DNA of 23,380 bases from Rhodospirillales bacterium (GTDB taxonomy: Bacteria; Pseudomonadota; Alphaproteobacteria; Rhodospirillales_A; JACZKS01), in contig JABGRG010000057.1 of assembly GCA_018648445.1 (NCBI GenBank), positions 1 through 23,380 on the forward strand. Direction: 5' to 3'. Under the pieces are notes generated by a model. The model did no database searches. It saw nothing but the letters and a program-made list of their open reading frames with translations, and was not told the DNA's origin. The number at the start of each line of letters is the position of its first letter. Position 1 is the first letter of the stretch. Made by a program: the position numbers and the translations under genes. Shown piece by piece: positions 1 through 8,350 of the stretch.

Positions 1-309
1 GGCGCTCATCTGGATTTCATCGATACCCATGAACGCCACCGGGCGGTCCACCGGCATGGATTCGACCGTGCACATGAAATAGCGCGCGCCCGCCGGGATG
101 ATCTTTTCCTCGCCGGTGATCAACGCCACCTGGCTTTTGCCGCGCAGACGCACAGCCCGGTCAAAGTTTTCCCGCGCCAGTAACCGTAACGGAAAACCGA
201 TCATGCCGGAACTGTGGCCCAGCATCCGCTCCATGGCCAAGTGCGTCTTGCCCGTGTTGGTGGGACCCATTACGGCGACGATGCGAGGTTTGCCGGACGA
301 AAACTGCAT
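1..309 (-). CDS. Suv3-like DEAD/DEAH-box helicase, N-terminal part (runs off left edge)
   Basis: The first 103 residues of an ATP-dependent nucleic acid helicase resembling mitochondrial SUPV3L1/Suv3, which unwinds RNA for the degradosome; alphaproteobacteria carry a homologue. Seen directly: a Walker A motif GPTNTGKT at residues 15-22, a downstream run LPLR-like (FPLRLLARE, 39-47), the TGEE box at 65-68, and the Walker B/motif II DEIQ at 97-100. The frame is open from the ATG at 309 to the edge. The ATG has no clear Shine-Dalgarno sequence, but the family usually starts only a few residues before Walker A, so it fits. The gene lies downstream of a short exported-protein gene on the same strand, with a weak terminator-like hairpin between them. 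The role in RNA turnover comes from the family and is not shown here. Confidence 0.85.
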   Translation of the reverse strand, partial: MQFSSGKPRIVAVMGPTNTGKTHLAMERMLGHSSGMIGFPLRLLARENFDRAVRLRGKSQVALITGEEKIIPAGARYFMCTVESMPVDRPVAFMGIDEIQMSA

Positions 310-334
310 AAAGGAAAAATCGCGCCTTTGGCGC
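309..334 (-). terminator. Weak terminator-like hairpin before the helicase gene
   Basis: On the minus strand a GCGCC-AAA-GGCGC hairpin (positions 334-322) is followed by GA and five T. It sits about 85 bases beyond the stop of the gene at 418-870 and just before the helicase start codon. The stem is only five base pairs, so termination may be partial. Confidence 0.35.
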
Positions 335-417
335 CGGAATGCAACTGCTGCCGGGGCATAAAATACAGGAACTTCGACGCGGCGAGTGGAATTCCGTTCG
401 AGAAAGCTGGAAATGAG

Positions 418-870
418 CTAACGCTGTCTGCATTTTTTCCAGTGGGCGGAAATTGTCTTCCCGGATTTGCCGGTAAACACCTTGTCAAACACCTGGGTCG
501 TGACGACGGTGTCCTTTTTGATCGCGCCATTGGCAACGGAAGTCAAACGAGCACCCAATACGGGCAGGTTGATCGCCCGGTTTTTTCTCATTTTTATCGG
601 TTTTTTGTGCAGGTCACGCATGACCGCATCCAGAATTCTCGGCGACATCAGACAAAACCGTTTGGTGTCTGTTCCCTTTGTAACCTCGAAAACGAGCGTC
701 ACGGGGACATTAACCCGTTTGCTTTGACTGCCGCTTCCAGGTGCCAGAAAAGAGGAAAACACGACATGTGGATTTTCTTGTTTTTCACTGCCGGTTTTTT
801 GTTCCGCCATCGAGGATGAACAGAAAGAGACCACCGAAAGGAAAACAATTATTACCTCGACGATCCTCAT
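418..870 (-). CDS. Small exported protein of unknown function
   Basis: A 150-aa protein. The ATG at 870 is chosen because it opens directly into a signal-peptide-like segment (MRIVEVIIVFLSVVSFCSSS, then Met-Ala-Glu). The reading frame is open about 120 codons further upstream, but that extension is basic and Cys-rich and has no protein-like character. The mature part is rich in Lys and Arg and contains a beta-like stretch (VNVPVTLVFEV) followed by SPRILDAVMRDLH. This vaguely recalls FliL, where a beta strand precedes a helix that begins with a Pro-Arg-Ile-type turn. That likeness is weak and no flagellar gene is nearby. The protein is probably periplasmic or anchored by its uncleaved N-terminus. 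No function can be assigned. Confidence 0.6.
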   Translation of the reverse strand: MRIVEVIIVFLSVVSFCSSSMAEQKTGSEKQENPHVVFSSFLAPGSGSQSKRVNVPVTLVFEVTKGTDTKRFCLMSPRILDAVMRDLHKKPIKMRKNRAINLPVLGARLTSVANGAIKKDTVVTTQVFDKVFTGKSGKTISAHWKKCRQR

Positions 871-1281
871 TTTCGTCCACTCCGCAATGGTTCCGTTACA
901 ATGCATTCCAATTAACCTGCTGACACCAATTCTCAGTTCGGAAGCCATTTCGGGCGATACCCTTCCTTTGCTGTAATATGCGCAGCGACAAGAAGGAAAT
1001 ACACCGGCTTCGATCGCGATTTTGAGGCGTTGGCATGACCCGGGTTTGGGGTCCGATTCCCTGTATGCACATGGCGCTGCATTGTAGCAGTTTCCACACA
1101 GAACGGACAAAAACATTCGGTTTTCCCTCTCCGCTCCAATCAATACGTGATCGGCAAACTGGTGAAGCAGGCCATGGCAGGGGACGGGGCGCAGGGGACG
1201 CAGCAAGGTTTTTGGTAGATCGGGAAGGCTCACCCCTGCACACTGTGCGCCGTCGAGACGGATCGTTCGGAATTTATTGAA
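871..1281. other. Intergenic stretch without a recognised gene
   Basis: About 410 bases between two divergently transcribed genes. Short frames exist on both strands but look like chance translations. The only structure seen is a hairpin GACCC-(7 nt)-GGGTC at 1037-1053, followed by a sequence that superficially resembles a tRNA T-arm. The stretch presumably contains the promoters of both flanking genes; none could be picked out with confidence. Confidence 0.5.
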
Positions 1282-2514
1282 ATGCGCTACGCGGAATTTA
1301 TTGCCTTGATGGCCCTGGTCATGTCGACGGTCGCCATGTCGACGGATGCGGTGCTGCCAGCGCTGTCCCTGATTGGCCAGGAATTGGGGGCGGGCGAAAA
1401 CCAGCGCCAGTTGGTCATCGGCGCCTTGTTCCTGGGATTGGCGTCTTCGCAGGTTTTCTTCGGCCCCCTTTCCGATCGCTTTGGCCGCAAGCCCGTGATC
1501 CTTTTCGGGTTTGCCGTGTTTGCCATCGGCTGCCTGATTTCGATTGGCGCGTCAAACTTCGAGGCCATGCTGGTTGGCCGCTTCGTCCAGGGATTGGGCG
1601 CGGCTGGGCCGCGGGTCATCTCGACGGCGATGATCCGCGACCGGTTCGAAGGCCGCGAAATGGCTAAGATCATGTCGACGATCATGACGCTCTTCATTCT
1701 GGTTCCTGTGTTCGCGCCCGCCATTGGTCAGGGGATTCTCACGTTCACCCACTGGCGCGGAATTTTCTGGTTTTTCATTGCCATGGGGGTGGGGACTTCG
1801 GTGTGGATGGCGGTACGGATGGCGGAAACGCTGCGGCCCGAAAATCGGCACCCGCTGACCATCAGCCGGGTTGGGGGCGCGTTCCGGGAGATTTTCACCC
1901 ACCCGGTCACCATGGGCTATCTGCTGGCCATGTCCTGTGTGTTCTCGGCGTTCGTTGGCTATCTGTCCACGGCGCAACAGATATTTCAGGAACTTTACGG
2001 TCTGGGCGCCAAATTTCCGCTTGCCTTCGGGTGTATGGCCGGGACGCTCGGCCTCGCGTCGTTTATCAATTCGCGGCTTGTGGTCCGACTGGGCATGCGC
2101 GTGCTCATCCGCCGGGCTCTGGCAACCAACGTTTTGCTGGCAGGCACGTTTACGCTGGTTGCCTACACCCTCGGCGGCGTGCCGCCTCTATGGCTCGTGT
2201 TCGCATTCATGATGCCGGTGTTTTTCTGTCACGGGACCGTGTTTGGAAACATACAAGCCATGGCCATGCAGCCCATGGGCCATATTGCGGGTTCGGCGGC
2301 GGCGGTCATTGGCGCGGTGGCGACCACCATTTCAACGACGGTCGGATCAATGATCGGTCAGGCCTTTAACGGTACGGTCTTGCCGCTGGCCCTTAGCTTC
2401 ACCGTGTTGCCGCTGCTGGCGCTGCTTTTCAGCGGCTGGGCAAATCGCCACCTGGATGCAAATGCTGCCGGCGGGCACAAGGCGGAAGAAGCGAATTCCG
2501 ATGAAGAAAACTAA
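1282..2514 (+). CDS. Bcr/CflA-type drug-efflux MFS transporter
   Basis: A 410-aa inner-membrane proton antiporter of the major facilitator superfamily, DHA1 (Bcr/CflA) branch, which exports drugs or small metabolites. Seen: about twelve hydrophobic segments; the MFS motif A GPLSDRFGRK at residues 61-70 between helices 2 and 3; and the family's RFVQGLGAAGPRVISTAMIRD segment near residue 98, split here as RFVQGLGAAG and PRVISTAMIRD. An acidic residue (D22) lies in helix 1. The length is normal for the family. The start is uncertain: there is no clear Shine-Dalgarno sequence, and the frame stays open some codons upstream, although no better start codon was found. The tail is hydrophilic (…EEANSDEEN). 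The gene is convergent with the class V aminotransferase gene, with seven bases between the stops. The substrate cannot be predicted. Confidence 0.88.
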   Translation: MRYAEFIALMALVMSTVAMSTDAVLPALSLIGQELGAGENQRQLVIGALFLGLASSQVFFGPLSDRFGRKPVILFGFAVFAIGCLISIGASNFEAMLVGRFVQGLGAAGPRVISTAMIRDRFEGREMAKIMSTIMTLFILVPVFAPAIGQGILTFTHWRGIFWFFIAMGVGTSVWMAVRMAETLRPENRHPLTISRVGGAFREIFTHPVTMGYLLAMSCVFSAFVGYLSTAQQIFQELYGLGAKFPLAFGCMAGTLGLASFINSRLVVRLGMRVLIRRALATNVLLAGTFTLVAYTLGGVPPLWLVFAFMMPVFFCHGTVFGNIQAMAMQPMGHIAGSAAAVIGAVATTISTTVGSMIGQAFNGTVLPLALSFTVLPLLALLFSGWANRHLDANAAGGHKAEEANSDEEN

Positions 2515-2521
2515 GGGCCGG

Positions 2522-4258
2522 TTATTCCGCCGAATGCAACGGGTTCTTTTCCGCCTTGCCGTCGGTTTCCGTCCAGGCGTCGTCGGGAAGCGGGAACCAG
2601 CGCAGGCTTTCCAGATCGGGAGCCAGGGGGGCCGGGGTGGTTTTGCCGGTGGCGAAACGTGCCGTGACGTCGGCGGCTATTTTCGGCGCGTCTTCCAGAT
2701 ACGGCCCCAGCAACGAGGCGGGTGCACATGTCCGTTGCGATTGGAACTTGAGCTTCCCGTCTTCGTACCTGATGTCGTCCAGCCCCGCGACGGTGGCGGA
2801 TTTGGCTTTGCGATGCTGCCAGCGACCGGTCACGGCGTCGAATTCGTAATCGGGCAGCAACTTCCAGCCCTCTTCGGCAATCCAGTGCACGGCCTTGAGG
2901 ATGAAGTTGAACACCTCTTCGGTCAGGAAATAGTTAAAATTGACCCGCACCCAGCCGGGCTTGATGCCTTCGCAGCCATGCATGATGGCGTCCTCGAAGC
3001 GTTTGGACATGGGCTTGTCGATGCCCAGCAGGCGGTGACCATATGGCCCCGCGCATGAACAGCCGCCACGGGCCTGAATGCCGAACACGTCATTCAGAAC
3101 GGCGACCACGAAATCATGGTGCAGATACCGTTCGCCATGTCGAACAATGAACGAAACGATGGAAAGGCGTTCAGCTTTCAGGTTGCCTAGCAACTCGATA
3201 TTCGGGTTGGCTTCCCAGTCGCCGATGGCCCGCTTGATGAAGCCAGCCTCGCGCGCCCGGATCAGATCGGTTCCCACCGCTTCTTTCAGTTGGAAGACCA
3301 TGCCGGCCCGGATTGATTCGATGATGGCAGGCGTGCCGCCTTCCTCGCGGTGTTCGGCGTCGCTGATGTAGCGGTGTTCGTCGGTGCTGACGTAAGCGAC
3401 CGTTCCGCCGCCGGGCCGGGCTGGGACGCGATTGGTCAGCAGCCGCCTTTTCACCACCAGAAGGCCCGGCGTGCCCGGTCCGCCGATGAACTTGTGGGGC
3501 GACAGGAAGATGGCGTCCTTGCCGTCGTCATGCCCTTGCGCGCTGGGTGCCATGTCTATCTTCACGTAGGGCGCGGCCGCCGCGTAGTCCCAAAACGACA
3601 GGGCCCCGTATTGGTGAAGAAGCGAGGCGATGGCGCGGGTGTCGGTGGCGATACCCGTGACATTCGATGCCGCCGAAAAGCTGCCGATTTTCAAAGGCCG
3701 CGTTTCGAACTTCTTGAGTTCTTCTTCCAGCTGCGCCAGATCCACATGACCGTTGGCGTCCTCGTCGATGACCACCACGTCGGCAATCGATTCGCGCCAC
3801 GGCAATTCGTTGGAATGATGTTCGTAGGGGCCGATGAAAACCACCGGGCGCTCACCCGCCGGTATGAGATCGGAAAGCGCGTAGCGGGCATTCAGGTCGG
3901 CGGGGATGCGAATGTTCAGGATGTCGATCAACCGATTGGCTGCGCCGGTCGCGCCCGCGCCGCAAAAGATCACCCCGTCCTCGTCCGTACCGCCCACGGA
4001 TTGCTTGATGATGCGCCGGGCGTCCTCGCGAAAGCGCGTGGTTTGCAGGCCCGTCCCCGAGGTTTCGGTGTGGGTGTTGGCGTAAAAGGGCATCACCTCG
4101 TTGCGGATGAAATCCTCAATGAATGCCAGCGACCGGCCCGAGGCCGTGTAGTCGGCGTAGGTCACGCGCCGGGGGCCGTAAGGGCCTTGAAGGATTTGAT
4201 CCTCGCCGATGATCGAATTTCGGATCAGCTGCAAAATCGGGTGGTCTGTGTCGGGCAT
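2522..4258 (-). CDS. Class V aminotransferase / cysteine desulfurase-like PLP enzyme
   Basis: A 578-aa fold-type I PLP enzyme of the aminotransferase class V (NifS/SufS/Csd) superfamily. Seen: an N-terminal segment YADYTASGRSL like that of class V enzymes; the PLP-binding Lys in SPHKFIGGPGTPG (K256); and a late Cys cluster GGCSCAGPYG (C400 and C402), where desulfurases carry the persulfide-forming Cys. It is much longer than SufS or IscS (about 400 aa), having roughly 170 extra C-terminal residues that I do not recognise. The start ATG at 4258 has only a weak AG-rich ribosome site. It lies 45 bases after pcm on the same strand, so co-transcription is likely. Sulfur transfer is possible, but other class V activities (lyase, transaminase) cannot be excluded. 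Confidence 0.82.
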   Translation of the reverse strand: MPDTDHPILQLIRNSIIGEDQILQGPYGPRRVTYADYTASGRSLAFIEDFIRNEVMPFYANTHTETSGTGLQTTRFREDARRIIKQSVGGTDEDGVIFCGAGATGAANRLIDILNIRIPADLNARYALSDLIPAGERPVVFIGPYEHHSNELPWRESIADVVVIDEDANGHVDLAQLEEELKKFETRPLKIGSFSAASNVTGIATDTRAIASLLHQYGALSFWDYAAAAPYVKIDMAPSAQGHDDGKDAIFLSPHKFIGGPGTPGLLVVKRRLLTNRVPARPGGGTVAYVSTDEHRYISDAEHREEGGTPAIIESIRAGMVFQLKEAVGTDLIRAREAGFIKRAIGDWEANPNIELLGNLKAERLSIVSFIVRHGERYLHHDFVVAVLNDVFGIQARGGCSCAGPYGHRLLGIDKPMSKRFEDAIMHGCEGIKPGWVRVNFNYFLTEEVFNFILKAVHWIAEEGWKLLPDYEFDAVTGRWQHRKAKSATVAGLDDIRYEDGKLKFQSQRTCAPASLLGPYLEDAPKIAADVTARFATGKTTPAPLAPDLESLRWFPLPDDAWTETDGKAEKNPLHSAE

Positions 4259-4303
4259 TCGTCGAACTTTCTTCTGGCGGTCAAACGTGGAGGCCGTCTT
4301 ATA

Positions 4304-4978
4304 TCACCGAGTCGTCATGTTAACCATGGGAACGAATGCGACGGGCAGAAGGTTTTCAACCTTCGTTCGCCCATTCTCGTCCTTTTTGCACAAACAAAGG
4401 GATTGGGTGTCATGGGGCCTGCCGACGGGAATCACCATGCGCCCGCCCGGTTTAAGCTGTTCGACCAGTATTTGCGGTATCTGTTCGGGCGCAGCCGTCA
4501 CGATAATGGCGTCGAAGGGCGCTTCATTGGGCCAGCCTGCAAAACCGTCGCCATGGCGAATGGTAATGTTCGCGTAGCCCAGCGCTTCAAGTTTGTGCGC
4601 TGCCGACGTGGCCAGATCGTCCACCACCTCCAGGGTGAAAACATGGGCGCACAATCCGGCCAGAACGGCGGCCTGATAGCCGGACCCGGCGCCGATTTCC
4701 AGCACCCGGTCAGACGGCGACAGGTCCAGAAGGTCACTCATTAGCGCCACGATATAGGGTTGCGAAATGGTTTGCCCGAAACCGATGGCGCGCGGCCGGT
4801 TGATATATGCGTAGGGCGCATCGTCGGCCATGACGAATTCGTGCCGGGGTGTTTCGGCCATGGCCGCCATCACCCGATCCGAGAACGCGCGGCGCCCGGT
4901 CCACATCTCGGTTTCGCGGGCATTCTGTTCAATCTCGGCCAGCAGCCGCGCCCGCGCTTTGTCAAATTCAGTTCTCAT
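4304..4978 (-). CDS. pcm: Protein-L-isoaspartate O-methyltransferase
   Basis: A 224-aa SAM-dependent enzyme that methylates isoaspartyl residues in damaged proteins to start their repair. Seen: PRHEFV, the substrate/cofactor region GFGQTISQPYIVALM, and SAM motif I VLEIGAGSGYQAAVLA followed by the acidic end of the next strand (FTLEVV). The FDAIIVTAA and LKPGGRMVIPVG segments that mark this family follow. The start chosen is the ATG at 4978, with GAAGG about eight bases upstream. A GTG at 5014 would add twelve residues (ASRGGKW…) that do not look conserved. The gene is divergent from htpG across about 130 bases, and a protein-repair enzyme next to a chaperone makes sense. The class V PLP enzyme gene follows downstream. 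Confidence 0.93.
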   Translation of the reverse strand: MRTEFDKARARLLAEIEQNARETEMWTGRRAFSDRVMAAMAETPRHEFVMADDAPYAYINRPRAIGFGQTISQPYIVALMSDLLDLSPSDRVLEIGAGSGYQAAVLAGLCAHVFTLEVVDDLATSAAHKLEALGYANITIRHGDGFAGWPNEAPFDAIIVTAAPEQIPQILVEQLKPGGRMVIPVGRPHDTQSLCLCKKDENGRTKVENLLPVAFVPMVNMTTR

Positions 4979-5112
4979 TCCGGCCTTCGTCCATTTCCCA
5001 CCTCGCGAAGCCACGTAAATTTCGTCAAGTGCGGGGGTTGCGAACGGGCCTTGAGTATCGCATATCAGGGCGGTTCCAGTGATTTAGAAATTTGCGCGGA
5101 GAATTCAAAAGA

Positions 5113-7008
5113 ATGTCGGAAGAAAAATTCGCCTTTCAGGCCGAGGTCAGCAAGCTCCTCGATATCGTCGCCCATTCCATTTACAGCCACAAAGAAATTT
5201 TCCTTCGCGAGCTGATATCCAACGCCTCCGATGCCTGCGACCGCCTTCGCTACGCCGCGTTGACGAAGCCGGAGCTGGCGGGCGGCGACAGCGATTTCAA
5301 AATTTTGCTGGAAATCGACAAGAAAGCCAAAACCCTGACCGTCGCCGACAACGGCATCGGCATGACCCACGACGAACTGGCCGAAAATCTGGGCACCATC
5401 GCGCGCTCGGGCACGCAATCCTTCGTCGAGCAGCTTGGCGACGCCAAGGCCGGGGGGGAAAATGGGGACTTGGCGCTTATCGGCCAGTTTGGCGTTGGTT
5501 TCTATTCGGCTTTCATGGTTGCCAAGAAGGTTGAGGTGACCAGCCGCAGGGCGGGCGAGGAAACCGCCTGGAAATGGACGTCGGACGGCAAGGGAGAATT
5601 CACGCTTGCCGAGGCTGTGCGCGAGGCGCAGGGAACGTCGGTCAAACTGTTCATGGAAAAGAAGGAAGGCGAGTTTCTCGAATCCATGCGCCTTCGCACG
5701 ATCGTCAAGACGTACTCCGATCACATCGGCGTACCGATTGTTCTGAAAGATGAAGACAAGGACGAAACGCTGAACGAAGGTTCCGCTCTGTGGGCGCGCC
5801 CGGCCAAGGACATCAAACCCGAGCAGTACAAAGAGTTTTATCACCATGTCGGGCAGATGTTCGACGAACCGTGGAAAATCCTCCACAACCGGGTCGAGGG
5901 CATTCTCGCTTACACCAATCTTTTGTTCATTCCCTCGTCGCCGCCGTTCGATCTCTACGATCCCGATCGCAAACCGCGGGTGAAGCTGTACGTCAAACGG
6001 GTTTTCATTACCGACGACTGCGAAGCGCTGATGCCGTCTTACCTGCGCTTCTTGCGCGGCATCGTCGATTCCGAGGATTTGTCGCTCAACATCAGCCGTG
6101 AAATGCTGCAGGAAAATCCCAAGCTGGCCAAGATCCGCAGCGGTTTGGTCAAGCGCGTGCTGAACGAGCTGAAAAAAACGGCGGCCAAGAAAGCTGACGA
6201 ATACGCCACATTCTGGGAAAATTTCGGCGCGGTCCTGAAGGAGGGCCTCTACGAGGATTTCGAGAACCGCGACAGAATTTTGCCGCTGTGCCGGTTCAGG
6301 AGCCTAGCCGGTGACGATCCGATCAGTCTGGAAACCTATGTCGAGAACATGAAGGACGGCCAAGAGGATATTTTCTATATCACCGGCGAGGACATCGACA
6401 TATTGCGCAAAAGCCCGCAGTTGGAAGGTTTCAAGGCGCGCGGCGTTGATGTTCTGCTCATGACCGATCCCATCGATGATTTCTGGATCGGCGCGCTGGG
6501 GAGTTTCCAGGAAAAATCCTTCAAGTCGATCACCCGTGGCGGCGCGGACCTGGACAAGATTGCTCTTTCCGACGAGGCCAAGGAAAAAGAGGCGGGCGAG
6601 GCTGCGGACGAAACACCGGGCATCGATCAGCTTGTCGCGGCCCTGAAAGTGGCGCTGGGCGAGAGTGTCAAGGACGTGCGCGTGTCGGCACGTCTGACCG
6701 ACAGCGCGGTGTGTCTGGTCGCCGACGAGGGCGACATGGATATCCGTCTGGAACGCATTCTTCGCCAATCGCGCCGCAAGGGCGAAGCGGGGGAAACGCC
6801 GCGCATTCTCGAGATAAATGCCAAACACGGCCTGATCCGCCGCCTCGCTGAACGGGTCGAGGATACGGGGGCCGCCGGGGCCGATGCCGTCGCTGCCACC
6901 GGTTTGTTGCTGCTTGATCAGGCGCGCATTCTGGAAGGCGAACAGGTGGCCGACCCCATCGCTTTCGCCGAGCGCTTGTCCGAAGTCATGGAAAAAGGGT
7001 TGGCTTAG
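5113..7008 (+). CDS. htpG: Chaperone protein HtpG (bacterial Hsp90)
   Basis: A 631-aa cytosolic ATP-dependent chaperone, the usual HtpG length. GHKL ATPase motifs are visible: RELISNASDACDRLRY (residues 32-47, with the catalytic Glu and the Mg-binding Asn), DNGIGM (79-84), and the lid/phosphate loop GQFGVGFYSAF (124-134). The middle domain follows (LLFIPSSPPFDLYD, then the ISREMLQENP segment with the catalytic-loop Arg), then a less conserved C-terminal dimerisation domain. The start is the ATG at 5113, preceded by GGAGAA ten bases upstream; an upstream TTG at 5092 would add seven residues and lacks support. The stop overlaps by four bases the stop of the DUF1223 gene on the other strand. Confidence 0.97.
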   Translation: MSEEKFAFQAEVSKLLDIVAHSIYSHKEIFLRELISNASDACDRLRYAALTKPELAGGDSDFKILLEIDKKAKTLTVADNGIGMTHDELAENLGTIARSGTQSFVEQLGDAKAGGENGDLALIGQFGVGFYSAFMVAKKVEVTSRRAGEETAWKWTSDGKGEFTLAEAVREAQGTSVKLFMEKKEGEFLESMRLRTIVKTYSDHIGVPIVLKDEDKDETLNEGSALWARPAKDIKPEQYKEFYHHVGQMFDEPWKILHNRVEGILAYTNLLFIPSSPPFDLYDPDRKPRVKLYVKRVFITDDCEALMPSYLRFLRGIVDSEDLSLNISREMLQENPKLAKIRSGLVKRVLNELKKTAAKKADEYATFWENFGAVLKEGLYEDFENRDRILPLCRFRSLAGDDPISLETYVENMKDGQEDIFYITGEDIDILRKSPQLEGFKARGVDVLLMTDPIDDFWIGALGSFQEKSFKSITRGGADLDKIALSDEAKEKEAGEAADETPGIDQLVAALKVALGESVKDVRVSARLTDSAVCLVADEGDMDIRLERILRQSRRKGEAGETPRILEINAKHGLIRRLAERVEDTGAAGADAVAATGLLLLDQARILEGEQVADPIAFAERLSEVMEKGLA

Positions 7009-7721
7009 TTCCGCAAGTCCAGCGTCGCCGCGCCGAGGATCATTCCGCTCATATCCGACTGGACGATCACGGCGCAGGCGTCGTTGGCTTGTTCACCCAC
7101 CGGTAATGCCACGGTCATGGCTTCGCCGTTCCAGCTGGTCAATCGTTCCAATTTTCGTACCACGTTGGAATAGGTGATCTGCCGCCCGCCGTTTTCACCG
7201 CGCCGGATGCTGGTCGAGTGTTCGCGGTCGAACAACACCGCATAGACGGAAGCCTGTTCGGCCCCCTTTTTGGCCGGGAGCGATGCGCTGACACCACCGG
7301 CGTCACGCCTGAGTTTTATTTGAATGGCGGGCATGGTCTGGGCCTGAGCAATACCATTGAGCACCGCCGGACGATTTGATCCCGTCATCTGCGCGGTCCC
7401 ATGCACCACCATCTGCGGCGTATAGACATAACCGATTCCGAAACGCCGGGCATAGGCCCGCTGACGCTCGGTGTTGGCGGGGCTGGCGAAAGTATCCTTC
7501 CAGCCGATGTAGTCCCAGTAATCCACGTGGAAGGAAAGGGCCAGTACGTCGTCGCGCTTGGCCAGTTCACCCAGGAATTTGTCGGCAGGCGGGCACGAAG
7601 AACAGCCCTGCGACGTATATAGCTCAACAACCGTCAGATCGCGCGCCGTTGCGGGCAGCGCGGACAGCGCTATCAGAACGCACATAAGGCAGAATGTTTT
7701 TAACCCGTGAAACATGCCCAT
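7005..7721 (-). CDS. DUF1223 secreted thioredoxin-fold-like protein
   Basis: About 238 aa, with an N-terminal signal peptide (LKTFCLMCVLIALSALPATA, cleaved near ATA-RD). The mature protein opens with VELYTSQGCSSCPPAD, the hallmark of DUF1223, with a CxxC arrangement in a thioredoxin-like setting. Further family segments follow: LSFHVDYWDYIGWKD and YTPQMVVHG. The family is found in proteobacteria and its function is unknown; a periplasmic thiol or redox role is an inference from the CSSC motif. Possible starts are ATG 7721, ATG 7715 or a further upstream codon; none has a clear ribosome site, and all leave the signal peptide intact. It is convergent with htpG, with a 4-bp overlap of stop codons. 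From memory, DUF1223 genes are often found near acnA in rhizobia, as here. Confidence 0.85.
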   Translation of the reverse strand: MGMFHGLKTFCLMCVLIALSALPATARDLTVVELYTSQGCSSCPPADKFLGELAKRDDVLALSFHVDYWDYIGWKDTFASPANTERQRAYARRFGIGYVYTPQMVVHGTAQMTGSNRPAVLNGIAQAQTMPAIQIKLRRDAGGVSASLPAKKGAEQASVYAVLFDREHSTSIRRGENGGRQITYSNVVRKLERLTSWNGEAMTVALPVGEQANDACAVIVQSDMSGMILGAATLDLRN

Positions 7722-7770
7722 GAGATGGCACGACAAGGCCCGCACGGCCAATCACATGCTGGTGAAGGAC

Positions 7771-7803
7771 AAAAAAAGGGCCGGATCTTTTGATCCGGCC
7801 CTT
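7771..7803 (-). terminator. Rho-independent terminator of the glycine-zipper gene
   Basis: A perfect 12-bp stem AAGGGCCGGATC / GATCCGGCCCTT (7776-7787 with 7792-7803) and a TTTT/AAAA loop, followed on the minus strand by seven T (7777-7771). It lies about 50 bases after the stop of the gene at 7852-8325 and so ends that transcript before the DUF1223 gene. Confidence 0.88.
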
Positions 7804-7851
7804 CGGCTCCCGGGGGAGAGTGGGCTTCCGAATTTGCGGAAGCTCCGAGGG

Positions 7852-8325
7852 TCAATAGCGGGGCCAGTGCGGCCGATAGGGGCGGTAGGGGCGATAATAG
7901 GGATCGTAATCGTTGCTGTGGTTCACCGTCGTGCTGGTCTGCGTCACGTACGTGCGGTTATCGACGTAGGTGCTGCGGTCAACATAGACGACCGGGCGAC
8001 GGTGCGAGCGCACGTGGCGGGTGTTGTAGGTGCGCGTGCCGTAAATCTGCGACGGGCTCGGATGGTAAACCGTGCGGGTGTAGCTGGTCGACGTCCCGTG
8101 GCGCGTCGCGTTGTGGGCGAAGGCGGCGCCAAGCAGGGTTCCGGCTGCGGTCGCGGCGACGCGGCCATTGCCGCTGCCGATGTGCGAACCGATGAACCCG
8201 CCGGCGGCTGCGCCGAACAAAGTTGCGAAGACCTGATCCGGGCTGGCGGCCGAGGCGGAATTGACGCTGGCGCCCGCACCCAGGATGGCTATGGAACTAA
8301 CCGCTGCAATAAGAAACTTTTTCAT
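7852..8325 (-). CDS. Glycine-zipper envelope protein
   Basis: A 157-aa exported protein. The start ATG at 8325 is preceded by a strong GGAGG with a short spacer, and begins MKKFLIAAVSSIAILGAGAS, a typical signal peptide ending near ASA-AS. A glycine-zipper segment follows (LFGAAAGGFIGSHIGSG, about residues 36-52, then a second Ala/Gly-rich helix), as in Rickettsia 17-kDa-antigen-like and other 2TM glycine-zipper proteins. The C-terminal half is polar, rich in Tyr, Arg, Thr and Val, with several RTY/STYV-type repeats, and ends in repeated YRPYRP units. It is probably associated with the outer membrane or periplasm, but the precise role is unknown. It lacks an obvious lipobox Cys. It is monocistronic: its own terminator follows and acnA lies upstream. 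Confidence 0.8.
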   Translation of the reverse strand: MKKFLIAAVSSIAILGAGASVNSASAASPDQVFATLFGAAAGGFIGSHIGSGNGRVAATAAGTLLGAAFAHNATRHGTSTSYTRTVYHPSPSQIYGTRTYNTRHVRSHRRPVVYVDRSTYVDNRTYVTQTSTTVNHSNDYDPYYRPYRPYRPHWPRY

Positions 8326-8350
8326 CTGACCCTCCAAATAACCACTTAAC

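Noticed and set aside
1021..1080. tRNA-like T-arm (GGGGTCCGATTCCC) in the intergenic region
   Set aside because: No acceptor stem, D-arm or anticodon arm could be folded around it, the loop lacks the usual TTC, and there is no CCA end.
418..1233. Full 271-codon version of the small exported protein
   Set aside because: The first 121 codons lack protein-like character, and the ATG at 870 opens exactly on a signal peptide.
3350..4744. 464-codon + strand frame
   Set aside because: It is antisense to the class V PLP enzyme and pcm, both strongly supported by motifs; long antisense frames are common in GC-rich DNA.
5015..5112. Heat-shock (RpoH-type) promoter before htpG
   Set aside because: CTTGAG is present near 5050, but no matching -10 element lies at the proper distance.
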